Source: Streptomyces sp. B3I8 (lineage in GTDB: Bacteria; Actinomycetota; Actinomycetes; Streptomycetales; Streptomycetaceae). From it: a stretch of DNA of 64,000 bases. Below are positions 8,998 to 16,769 of the stretch, piece by piece. How positions within the stretch are numbered: the first letter of the stretch is position 1; each line of letters begins with the position of its first letter. The position numbers were made by a program, and so were the translations under genes. The notes under the pieces were generated by a model. It was not told the origin of the DNA. It did no database searches and saw only the letters and a program-made list of their open reading frames with translations. Where the stretch lies: NCBI RefSeq assembly GCF_030816915.1, contig NZ_JAUSYN010000002.1:744001-808000 (forward strand), written 5' to 3'.

Positions 8998-9495
8998 GCG
9001 CGCCGCGGGCACCGGCCTCACCGAGGTGCGGGAGAAGGCACCCGATCTCGTCGACCTGTACAAGACGGCGGGCTCCAGCGTGCGCAGGCACGGACTGGAG
9101 GACGTACGGGCCGCGGTGTATCTCGTGCTGGACCGTTCCGGGTCGATGCATCCCTATTACCGGGACGGCAGCATGCAGCACCTGGCCGAACAGGTGCTGT
9201 CGCTCTCCACCCCCTTCGATGACGACGGCACCGTACCGGTGGTGTTCTTCTCCACCGGTGTCGACGGCCGTCGGGGTCGCCGAAGCCGATGAACTGCCAG
9301 AACGACAACGGGTTCGCCTTCCGGCGCAAGCTGGACACCCTCGCCGTTCCGGCCCGCCGCGTCGTCGACAACGCGGGCTTCTTCCACGCCGGACGCACGC
9401 CGCGGGCCATTGCGGACCACCGGCTCTTCGATCGGCTGCTGCGGGAGTTCCCCGACCGGCCGACCGCTGCCCGGACCGCCGGCATCGTGCGGTGA
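8975..9495 (+). pseudogene. vWA/TerF-type protein remnant with inversion
   Basis: The first half (8975-9270) encodes VREKAPDLVDLYKTAG and VYLVLDRSGSM, a vWA metal-ion-binding site (DxSxS) as in TerF-like tellurium-resistance proteins, down to VVFFSTGVDG. The last half (about 9303-9495) encodes the family's C-terminus, RRKLDTLAVPARRVVDNAGFFHAG, in another frame. Between them about 70-80 codons are missing compared with what I remember of the family. The expected FWQFIGFGDPD block is present but reads on the opposite strand at 9271-9302. The gene is therefore broken by a deletion plus a micro-inversion. It follows the GH3 gene and ends before a convergent hairpin. Confidence 0.75.
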
Positions 9496-9497
9496 GG

Positions 9498-9531
9498 CGT
9501 CCGGGTCGAGGGCGAGGGTGCCGCCCGGACG
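9498..9531. terminator. Convergent hairpin
   Basis: CGTCCGGG at 9498-9505 pairs with CCCGGACG at 9524-9531 (8-bp perfect stem, 18-nt loop). It lies exactly between the stops of the TerF remnant (+) and the DUF4177 gene (-), so it may serve as a bidirectional terminator. Confidence 0.45.
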
Positions 9532-9532
9532 G

Positions 9533-9748
9533 TTACGCGCGCGGACGCTCGAAGGTCAGCAGCAGTCCCTCGACGGCGCCGGGACCTATGCGGCCCTTGA
9601 CGTCGGCGGAGGTGACGGCCTTGAGGCCCCAGCCGTCCTCGGCGTGCTTGTTCAGGACCTTCTCCAGCTTGTCGCTGTCCAACGCGTCACCGACCAACGA
9701 CTCACGGAAGGTGACGACCTTGTATTCGTACGTGTAGGAGCTGCTCAT
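9533..9748 (-). CDS. DUF4177 domain protein
   Basis: A 71-residue protein that begins YTYEYKVVTF and contains the family signature LEKVLNKHAEDGW followed by a glycine-rich VEGLLLTFERP end. It matches small actinobacterial DUF4177 proteins over their full length. No biochemical function is established for the family; it has no membrane segment or signal. GGAGG lies about 12 nt before the ATG. It is a single-gene unit converging on the TerF remnant. Confidence 0.8.
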   Translation of the reverse strand: MSSSYTYEYKVVTFRESLVGDALDSDKLEKVLNKHAEDGWGLKAVTSADVKGRIGPGAVEGLLLTFERPRA

Positions 9749-10573
9749 GGTTGTTCTGGTCCTCCAGCCGGCTGAGCCGGGTAGGTGTGGGACTGCCGGG
9801 GCCGGCCCATCATCCCTCGGCACCCTCCCGCGCCGCGACCCGCGTCCCGGAGCACTCCCGCCGGCGCTGTTCTGACCACGGACCACGCCGGTCCTGTCCG
9901 CACACGAACGGCCGTCGGGCCGGGCCCGGTCGATGCTCCGGCCGCGTCCCGCCCCGGTGAGTACGGCTCCCGGCTCGGACTTCTGGACCTCGCGGGCCAC
10001 GGGTCAGGAGCGTCCGCCCGGCCGGCCGTGCGGGTGGCGGCCTCCGGCTTCTCCCCGGCTGCAGAAGTACGTCTGCACGCCGTTCCGTCGTCCGTGTGCG
10101 CCGGGCAGAGCCACCGGCACTTCTCGGCCATCGCGCCGGACTCGCGGCGGGACGCGGCGACGTGGTCCTCCTGTGTCACACGGACCGGGGCACGGCCGGG
10201 CGCCGTGCCCCTCGTCCGGCCGCCCGGTACGCCGCGAAGGCGCCCTGCGGGACCGCCCCGCTCTCATCGAGGCGGTTCCCCGTGCGTCGGACCAGCGGGT
10301 TCCGGCGCCTGCCGGCTGCTCCCGACGTCCCCCGGCACCGTGGAGCCCGTGTGGCACCTCGTCGCCGACGGCGCGCGGTCCAGGGCGGGGTACGCGGAGA
10401 ATCGCGACATGACGGCCATTGTGCCGAGAACGACTCGTCCTCCTCACCCGGCCTCACCCACCACCGCGAGAACCGGAACCACTACTCCCGGCCGTCTCCT
10501 CCTCCGCCCGGGAACCCCTTCCCGTACAGGGGCGTTGACAGGGGTTGCGGGCAGGGGCGAGGGGAGTGGCACT
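9749..10573. other. 825-bp region without a supported gene
   Basis: Long open frames occur here only as GC-frame artefacts: none shows a recognisable motif, a good ribosome-binding site or Streptomyces-like third-position bias together with a plausible start. The region presumably carries the promoters of the DUF4177 gene (-) and the two-component system (+). It may also contain decayed sequence, but I see no homology to support that. Confidence 0.5.
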
Positions 10574-11254
10574 GTGACTCAAGTGAAGGCGCGGGATCCT
10601 CGACGGCTGCTGTTGGTCGAGGACGACCGGGAGCTGGCCGACATGCTCTCCGGCACACTGCGCGACGAGGGGTACGCGGTCGATGTCGCGACCGACGGTC
10701 AACGGGGCCTGCATCTCGGCCTCTCCCGGGAGTACGACGTCCTCGTCGTCGACCGGCGCCTGCCGGCGCTCGACGGCCTGGACCTGCTCGGCCGGCTGAG
10801 ATCCCGCGCGGTCCGTACCCCGGTGCTGATGCTGACCGGGATGGGAGCGGTGAACGACCGGATCGACGGGCTGGACGCCGGCGCCGACGACTATCTGGTC
10901 AAACCGTTCGACCTCGACGAACTGAGCGCCAGATTAAGGGCGTTGTGCCGTCGGGCGCTCGACAGCGCGGACGTCCTCAGCATCGGCTCGGGGCGTCTGT
11001 TCGTCGGCCGCCGGGAAGTGGAGTTGGCCGGCGGCGAGCGGATAGCGCTGGCTGCCCGGGAGTTCGCCCTGCTCTGGGTGCTCGCCTCCCACCCCGACGC
11101 CGTGTTCTCGCGGGCACAGCTTCGCCGGCTGGTGTTCCAGGAGGCGCCGGCGTCGTCGATCGTCGACACGTACGTCTACTACCTGCGCCGCAAGCTCGGC
11201 CGCAAGGTCGTGCGCACGGTTCGCGGCTCCGGTTACCGGCTGGGGGCGCTGTGA
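10574..11254 (+). CDS. OmpR-family response regulator
   Basis: A 226-residue response regulator. The receiver domain (about 11-125) has the acidic pair Asp17/Asp18, phospho-acceptor Asp60 (VVDRRLPALDG), Thr88 and Lys110 (LVKPF). The winged-helix DNA-binding domain (about 130-226) ends VRTVRGSGYRLGAL. The GTG start at 10574 lies 7 nt after GGGGAG. It overlaps the sensor kinase gene by GTGA, so they form one translationally coupled pair. Its targets are unknown. It is the nearest regulator to the biosynthetic cluster that begins at 12488, but OmpR-type sites are usually direct repeats, unlike the palindromes found there. Confidence 0.9.
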   Translation: MTQVKARDPRRLLLVEDDRELADMLSGTLRDEGYAVDVATDGQRGLHLGLSREYDVLVVDRRLPALDGLDLLGRLRSRAVRTPVLMLTGMGAVNDRIDGLDAGADDYLVKPFDLDELSARLRALCRRALDSADVLSIGSGRLFVGRREVELAGGERIALAAREFALLWVLASHPDAVFSRAQLRRLVFQEAPASSIVDTYVYYLRRKLGRKVVRTVRGSGYRLGAL

Positions 11255-12582
11255 GACCGTCGTCGCCCGCCGAGTGTGCGGCGGTGCGGCGGGCCCGGTT
11301 ACGGATCGCCGTGATCACCGGGGCGATCATCACCCTGCTGGTCACGGTCGTCGGCGGCGTCGCGTACACGGTGATGGTGCGCGCGCAGAACGGCCAGGTG
11401 TGGCGCGAGGTGCGTTACAGCGCCGAGTACGGCGACCTGACCAGCCCTCCGGCGTGCACCTGGCTGTACGCGCCCGGCGTGACACCGCAGGCCGACGCCC
11501 CACCCGGCTTCCCCTCGCGCGCCGACGTGGACCGGGTGCGCGGGAGCCACGAGGCCGTGGAACGCACGGTGCGGCGCAACGGCACGGTCTACGTGGTGCG
11601 TACGCAGGTCCGGACGGACGGGACCGTCGTACAGGCGGCGTTCGACATGCGTTTCCAGCTGGCCGACCGCGGCCATCTGTGGTTCGCGCTGGCCGTCGCG
11701 GAGCTGGTGGGGCTGTTCGCCGCCGCCGTCACCGGCGCGGTCCTCGGCCGGCGGGCGGTGGCCCCGCTGGTGGAGGCCCTCACCCGGCAGGAACGCTTCG
11801 TCACGGACGCCAGCCACGAGCTGCGCACACCGATCACCCAGGTGTACACGCGGGCCCAGGTGCTGGCCCGCCAGGCCGCCGCCCAGCGGTTGCCGGGCCC
11901 GCACCGCGCCGATCTGATCCGGCTGGCCGACTCGGCCGGCCGACTCGGCGAGGTGCTCGACGACCTGCTGCTGTCCGCGAGCCTCGCGGCGGATCCGGCT
12001 CGCCCGGCGGAACGCCGGCCGGTCGACCTGGTCGCGCTGGCCCGGTCGGTGGTGGCCGAGGAGTCGGACCGGGCGCGGTCCCGTCGTCTCACCGTCGCCG
12101 TGGACGGCCCGCCGCACCCCCTCGTCGTCGCCGGCATCGAGTCCGCGCTGCGCCGCGCCGTCGGCGAGTTGCTGTCCAACGCGATCAGCCACACCCCGGC
12201 AGGGGGGCGGGTCGAGGTGGGCCTGTCGCGCTCCGGCGGCGTGGTCGGACTGACCGTCACGGACACCGGGCCCGGCTTCGACCCCGCCGCGGTCGACCAG
12301 TTGTTCCAGCGGTTCCACCGGGGCAGCGGCGACGGCGGACGGTACGGGCTGGGGCTCGCACTGCTGCGCGAGGTCGTCACGAGCCACCGGGGCACGGTCG
12401 CCGCCACCGGCCGCCCGGGCCACGGCGCCCGGTTCACCATCCGGCTGCCCGAGTACGTACCCGCCGTCCCGGTCCCGGCGCGTGCGGTCACGGCAGTGCA
12501 CGTGTGGCGAGCAGCCGGGCCGCGGCGCGGACGTCCGCGTCCAGCGGGCGGTCCGGCTCGACCGGGGGAATCTCCTCGATGA
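11251..12582 (+). CDS. Two-component sensor histidine kinase
   Basis: A 443-residue membrane kinase. Transmembrane segments at about 19-43 and 143-165 flank an extracytoplasmic sensor of roughly 100 residues. The H-box is FVTDASHELRTP (His189), followed by an N-box around Asn310, DTGPGF (Asp338) and a GLGLAL G-box. There is almost no HAMP linker between TM2 and the H-box. The kinase fold ends near residue 402 (FTIRLPEYVP), but the frame runs on for about 40 low-complexity residues. The final 95 bp are antisense to the end of the ammonia-lyase gene, suggesting that the original stop was lost at a rearrangement junction. Confidence 0.88.
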   Translation: MRPSSPAECAAVRRARLRIAVITGAIITLLVTVVGGVAYTVMVRAQNGQVWREVRYSAEYGDLTSPPACTWLYAPGVTPQADAPPGFPSRADVDRVRGSHEAVERTVRRNGTVYVVRTQVRTDGTVVQAAFDMRFQLADRGHLWFALAVAELVGLFAAAVTGAVLGRRAVAPLVEALTRQERFVTDASHELRTPITQVYTRAQVLARQAAAQRLPGPHRADLIRLADSAGRLGEVLDDLLLSASLAADPARPAERRPVDLVALARSVVAEESDRARSRRLTVAVDGPPHPLVVAGIESALRRAVGELLSNAISHTPAGGRVEVGLSRSGGVVGLTVTDTGPGFDPAAVDQLFQRFHRGSGDGGRYGLGLALLREVVTSHRGTVAATGRPGHGARFTIRLPEYVPAVPVPARAVTAVHVWRAAGPRRGRPRPAGGPARPGESPR

Positions 12583-14002
12583 GCGCGTCGAGGAGGTCCG
12601 CGCACCGTGGCGCGGTGGGGCGGCGGGCGCCGACGTGGACCGCCTGGCGCAGACCGAGCGCGAGCGACCCGCACAGCAGGCCGAGCAGCTCCGCCATGTC
12701 GTAGGAGCGCAGGGCGGCCTGGGTGCCGAACGGTACGACGTCCTGGTTGTGCAGGTTCGTCGGCAGGCTCTGCATGCTCGCCGGTGTCGCGTTCCGGCGG
12801 ATCTCCGCCACGAACGCGGTGCCGGCGAGCTGCACGCCCTGGAGGCCGTGCTGCAGACCCGGCGCCGTGGCGAGCATCGGCGGCAGCCCGCCGTTGCGTG
12901 CCGGGTCCGTCAGCAGGTCGAGCTGGCGTTCGGCGAGGTTGCCCAGCTGGGCGGTGACCGAGGCGAGCAGGTCGGCCGCGAACGCGGCGGGCTGGCCGAA
13001 GAAGTTGCCGCCGTGCACCACCTTTCCCTGCTCCGTCCCGTCGTCGGGGAAGAACAGCGGGTTGTCGCTGATGCCGCCGAGATCCGCGGCGACCACGCCG
13101 TCGACGTAACGCAGCGCGTCCTCTGCGGCGCCGAGCAGCTGCGGGGCGCAACGGATGCTGTACGGCTCCTGCAGCGGCCGGGTGCCGGACGGGGTGAGGC
13201 CGGTGAGCGTGCCCCGCATCCGGGCGCCGACGGCGACCGCGCCCGGATGGCCGTAGACGCGCAGCAGGTCCGCGTCGAGGAAGCCGGGGTCGCAGCCGAG
13301 GAGGTCGGCCAGCAGACAGGTGAGGGCGGCCAGTGACCGGTGCGCCGCGCGCACGGCGTCGCGGGCCAGGGCCGTGGCCGCGGTGGTGACGGAGGTGCCG
13401 TTGACGAGGGCGAGCGCGTCGCGGCCGTTCAGGGCCAGCGGGCGCAGCCCGGCGGCGGTCAGTGCCTCGTCGGCCGGCATGCGGCGGCCGTCCAGGTAGG
13501 CGTGTCCCCGGCCGCGCAGTGCCTGGGTGGCGTAGGCGAGCGGGATGAGGTCACCGCTCGCCCCGACGGAGCCGTAGCGCGGAACGGCGGGCGAGAAGGT
13601 CGTGGCGAACATCGCGGCGAGCCGGTCGACGACCTCGGCGGACACGCCGGAGACGCCCTGGGCGAGGGACCAGGTGCGCAGCAGGAGGGCGGCACGGCAG
13701 ATCTCGTGCGGCAGGTCGGGCCCCTGGCCGGCCCCGAGGTGGGCCAAAGTGTTGTCGCACTGGTCGGCTTCGTCGGGCCGGCCGGCGTACCCCACGAGGG
13801 CGCCGAACCCGGTGGTGGCGCCGTAGATGCGGGGGGCCTCGCCGTCGCCGCCGTGCCGCAGGCCGTGGAAGAAGCGGCGGCCGCGGTCCAGACGCGAGCG
13901 GGCCCCGTCGTCCACGGTGACGGTGAGCGGGTCCGCCGCGCGGCGCAGGACGGCGGAGTCCGGGGGGCCGGTGAGGGAGACGGTGTTCGTGGTGGTGAGC
14001 AC
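12488..14002 (-). CDS. MIO-type aromatic ammonia-lyase/aminomutase, tyrosine type
   Basis: A 504-residue member of the histidine/phenylalanine ammonia-lyase family. The Ala148-Ser149-Gly150 triad (GSVGASGDLIPLAY) cyclises to the electrophilic MIO prosthetic group. The catalytic Tyr60 sits in YGATTGFG, and NGTSV is conserved. The selectivity pair His88-Leu89 (NTLAHLGAG) aligns with the His-Leu pair of Rhodobacter tyrosine ammonia-lyase, which favours tyrosine over phenylalanine or histidine. The product would be p-coumarate, or beta-tyrosine if the enzyme is an aminomutase; sequence alone does not decide. The GTG start at 14002 is 7 nt from a TACGTT -10 box, implying a leaderless mRNA. It is divergent from the flavoprotein operon and shares its palindrome. 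Confidence 0.85.
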   Translation of the reverse strand: MLTTTNTVSLTGPPDSAVLRRAADPLTVTVDDGARSRLDRGRRFFHGLRHGGDGEAPRIYGATTGFGALVGYAGRPDEADQCDNTLAHLGAGQGPDLPHEICRAALLLRTWSLAQGVSGVSAEVVDRLAAMFATTFSPAVPRYGSVGASGDLIPLAYATQALRGRGHAYLDGRRMPADEALTAAGLRPLALNGRDALALVNGTSVTTAATALARDAVRAAHRSLAALTCLLADLLGCDPGFLDADLLRVYGHPGAVAVGARMRGTLTGLTPSGTRPLQEPYSIRCAPQLLGAAEDALRYVDGVVAADLGGISDNPLFFPDDGTEQGKVVHGGNFFGQPAAFAADLLASVTAQLGNLAERQLDLLTDPARNGGLPPMLATAPGLQHGLQGVQLAGTAFVAEIRRNATPASMQSLPTNLHNQDVVPFGTQAALRSYDMAELLGLLCGSLALGLRQAVHVGARRPTAPRCADLLDALIEEIPPVEPDRPLDADVRAAARLLATRALP

Positions 14003-14064
14003 GTGACGAAACGTAGGCGGTGAATCTCAGAGCGTTCTGAAAACCGCTGGCTAGCTTCCGGAAC
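14003..14064. promoter_or_regulatory. Divergent leaderless promoters with shared operator
   Basis: On the plus strand TAGCTT (14052-14057) is followed by 7 nt and the ATG at 14065. On the minus strand TACGTT (complement at 14010-14015) is followed by 7 nt and the GTG at 14002. A 14-bp imperfect palindrome, TCAGAGCGTTCTGA (14027-14040), lies precisely midway, 11 bp from each -10 box, covering both -35 positions. The same arrangement recurs at 22863-22900. Transcription would begin at or beside the start codons. Confidence 0.7.
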
Positions 14065-15702
14065 ATGACCCATGACTACCTGACGACTCACGACTACCTG
14101 ATCATCGGCGCGGGGCCCGCCGGGCTGCAACTCGCCGCCCTCCTGGAACGGGACGGCGCGGACTACGTCGTTCTGGAGCGTGGCAGTGGTCCGGGTACGT
14201 TCTTCACCCGGTTCCCCCGGCACCGGTACCTGATCTCGAACAACAAGGTGCACACGGGGTACGACGATCCGGAGCTGCGGCTGCGGATGGACTGGAACTC
14301 CCTGCTGAGCGACGATCCGGAGCTGGTGTTCACCCGGTACAGCCCCCGCTACTTCCCGCCGGCCGACGACCTGGTGCGCTATCTGACGGACTTCGCCTCC
14401 CGCACCGGGGTGCGCGTACGGTACGACACCGCCGTCGAGAAGGTCTCCCGCGGCGCCGGGGGCTTCACCGTCACCGACGGCTCGGGCACGGCGTGGCGGG
14501 CCCGGCACCTGGTGGTCGCCACCGGGATGCCCGTGCCGAACCTGCCGTCGGTCCCGGGCGTCGAACTGGCCGAGCGGTACGACACGATCGACACCGATCC
14601 GGAGAACTTCACCGATCAGCGGGTTCTCCTCATCGGCCGGGGCAACTCCGCCTTCGAGACGGCCGAGAACCTGATGGAGCACGCGGCGGTCATCCACATG
14701 GTCGGCTCGGGCTCGCTGAAGATGGCCTGGCGGACGCACTACGTGGGGCATCTGCGCGCGGTCTACAACAACTTCCTGGACAGCTACCAGCTCAAGTCGC
14801 AGAACGCCCTCCTGGACGGCCGGGTCGTCTCCATCGAGAAGCGATCGGACGGCTACCACGTGCGGGTCTCCTTCGAGCGGGTCGACGAGGTGGTCAAGGA
14901 GATCCGCTACGACCGGGTGATCGTGGCGACCGGGTTCCGTTTCGACCGCTCGGTCTTCGACGAGACCTGCACGCCGGACGTGATCGTCGACGACCGCTTC
15001 CCGGCGCTGACGCCGCTCGGCGAGTCGGTCAACGTGCCCGGCCTGTACTTCGCGGGGACGCTGATGCAGGGCCGCGACTTCGGGAAGGCCACCACCGGCT
15101 TCATCCACGGCTTCCGCTACACGGTGCGGGCGCTGCACCGCGGGCTGCGGCAGCGTCACGACGGCGTGCCCTGGCCGACGACCGAGCTCGGGGACGCCAC
15201 CGAGCGGGCCGTCGACGCCGTGATCACCCGGGTCAACCGGTCCTCCGCGCTGTGGCAGCAGTTCGCCGTCCTCGGCGATCTGCTGCTCCTCGGCCCGGAC
15301 GGCACCCTGCGCTACGCCGAGGAGGTGCCCGTCGCCCATGTACCGGGAGCCGTGCGCGCCGGAGACTTCGGCGAGGTGGCCGCCCACGCGGTGATCACCC
15401 TGGAGTACGGGGAGGGCCACGACCGGATCGACCCGTTCGACGTCTCGGCGAGCCGCAAATCGCAACAGGACACGTCGGGGCTGGACGGCCGCTATCTGCA
15501 TCCGGTCGTGCGCTGGTACCGGGACGGCGAGTTCGTCGCCGACCACCACCTGACCGAGAACCTGGAGAACGAGTGGGACAGCGAGGAGTTCCACCGCGCC
15601 CCGCTCACAACGTTCCTCACCACGCACCGGAGCGCCGTCACCCCGACCACCACCGCCGCGCACACCGCCACCCCGAGCGCCGCCGCCCCGGTGGCGCCGT
15701 GA
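14065..15702 (+). CDS. FOXRED2-like FAD/NADPH monooxygenase
   Basis: A 545-residue class-B-type flavoprotein. The N-terminal FAD-binding Rossmann motif is GAGPAG (15-20), followed by a segment resembling FOXRED2 (PGTFFTRFPRHR and MDWNSLLSDDPEL). A second nucleotide-binding motif, GRGNSAFETAE, near 190-200 is for NAD(P)H. It resembles the flavoprotein at 21299-22862 from end to end. Distant relatives include bacterial N-oxygenases that make nitroso or nitro groups, but I cannot assign the substrate. Transcription is probably leaderless. It is the first gene of a five-gene operon, overlapping the next gene by GTGA. Confidence 0.8.
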   Translation: MTHDYLTTHDYLIIGAGPAGLQLAALLERDGADYVVLERGSGPGTFFTRFPRHRYLISNNKVHTGYDDPELRLRMDWNSLLSDDPELVFTRYSPRYFPPADDLVRYLTDFASRTGVRVRYDTAVEKVSRGAGGFTVTDGSGTAWRARHLVVATGMPVPNLPSVPGVELAERYDTIDTDPENFTDQRVLLIGRGNSAFETAENLMEHAAVIHMVGSGSLKMAWRTHYVGHLRAVYNNFLDSYQLKSQNALLDGRVVSIEKRSDGYHVRVSFERVDEVVKEIRYDRVIVATGFRFDRSVFDETCTPDVIVDDRFPALTPLGESVNVPGLYFAGTLMQGRDFGKATTGFIHGFRYTVRALHRGLRQRHDGVPWPTTELGDATERAVDAVITRVNRSSALWQQFAVLGDLLLLGPDGTLRYAEEVPVAHVPGAVRAGDFGEVAAHAVITLEYGEGHDRIDPFDVSASRKSQQDTSGLDGRYLHPVVRWYRDGEFVADHHLTENLENEWDSEEFHRAPLTTFLTTHRSAVTPTTTAAHTATPSAAAPVAP

Positions 15703-16769
15703 CGCTGCGCGAACTGCACGAGAGGGCACAAAGGACGCTGGACCCTGTCGTCTACGACTACGTGGCGGGCGGCGCGGGCGAGGAGCGCGTCCTCACCGGC
15801 AACGAGCAGGCGTTCGAACGGTACGCGCTGCTGCCGCGGGTGCTGCGCGGCAGCGCGACCCGGGACACCGCCGTCGACCTGCCGGGCGCCCCGCGTACGG
15901 CACCGGTGCTCGTCGCGCCCACCGCCTTCCACCGGCTGGTGCACCCGGGCGGCGAGCGGGCCACGGCCCGCGCCGCCGCGGCCGAGGGTGCCGTCCTGGT
16001 GACGGGGGCGGCCGCGACGACCGCGGTCGCCGACGTCGTCGGCGCGGCGCGCGAGGCGGCCCCGGACCCGGCCGTGTGGTTCCAGCTCTATCCGCATCCC
16101 CGCCGGGAGGTCACCGCGGCCCTCGTCCGGCGTGCCGAGGACGCGGGCTGCACGGCCCTGGTGGTCACCGTCGACTCGCCGGTGTTCGGCCGGCACGTCC
16201 GGGACCTGCGCAACGGGTTCACCGACCTGCCGCCGGGCTACGCCGCGGAGAACATGCGCGATCTGCCCGGCTCCCCGCCGGGAGGCCTCACCGACATCCC
16301 CATGTCGCCCGAGGCCGGCTGGCCGGACCTCGCGGAGATCGTGCGCGGTGCCGCGCTGCCCGTGCTGGTCAAGGGGGTGCTGCACCCGGACGACGCGCGG
16401 CTGGCCGTCGGGCACGGCGCGGCCGGGGTGATCGTGTCCAACCACGGCGGCCGCCAGAGCGACGCGGTCCCGGCGGCAGTGGACCGTCTGCCCGCGGTCG
16501 CCGACGCGGTCGCGGGCCGGGTGCCGGTCCTGCTCGACGGAGGGGTGCGCCGGGGCAGCGACGTGGCGGTGGCACTGGCCCTGGGTGCGCGCGCCGTCGG
16601 CGTCGGCCGCCCCGTGGTGTGGGGCCTGGCCGCCGAGGGCGAGGCGGGGGTGCGGCGGGTGCTGGCGACACTGCGGGACGAGTACGACCACACGCTCGCC
16701 CTGTGCGGCGGCCGCCGGAACGCCGATCTGACCGCCGACATGGTGGTGCGGGAGGGCGGGGCACGATGA
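15699..16769 (+). CDS. FMN-dependent alpha-hydroxy-acid oxidase
   Basis: A 356-residue member of the glycolate oxidase / lactate / hydroxymandelate dehydrogenase family, a TIM barrel binding FMN. Visible signatures are YDYVAGGAGEE near the N-terminus, WFQLYPH, LVVTVDSPVFG, and the active-site loop VSNHGGRQSD with catalytic His and substrate-carboxylate-binding Arg. It oxidises an alpha-hydroxy acid to the alpha-keto acid, using oxygen or a carrier. The closest functional analogues in Streptomyces are hydroxymandelate oxidases, which fits an aromatic pathway, but this is inference. Its GTG overlaps the preceding stop and its own TGA overlaps the ATG of the P450 gene, so it is tightly coupled. 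Confidence 0.83.
   Translation: MTLRELHERAQRTLDPVVYDYVAGGAGEERVLTGNEQAFERYALLPRVLRGSATRDTAVDLPGAPRTAPVLVAPTAFHRLVHPGGERATARAAAAEGAVLVTGAAATTAVADVVGAAREAAPDPAVWFQLYPHPRREVTAALVRRAEDAGCTALVVTVDSPVFGRHVRDLRNGFTDLPPGYAAENMRDLPGSPPGGLTDIPMSPEAGWPDLAEIVRGAALPVLVKGVLHPDDARLAVGHGAAGVIVSNHGGRQSDAVPAAVDRLPAVADAVAGRVPVLLDGGVRRGSDVAVALALGARAVGVGRPVVWGLAAEGEAGVRRVLATLRDEYDHTLALCGGRRNADLTADMVVREGGAR

Noticed and set aside
9745..10447. Several minus- and plus-strand open frames in the 825-bp gap
   Set aside because: There are no homologous motifs or credible start signals. One frame begins MAEKCRWLCPAHTDDG but then becomes low complexity, so I could not support a gene.
12488..14002. Histidine ammonia-lyase (hutH) of histidine catabolism
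   Set aside because: There are no other hut genes nearby, the selectivity pair is His-Leu instead of the histidase pattern, and the gene shares an operator with oxidative biosynthetic genes.
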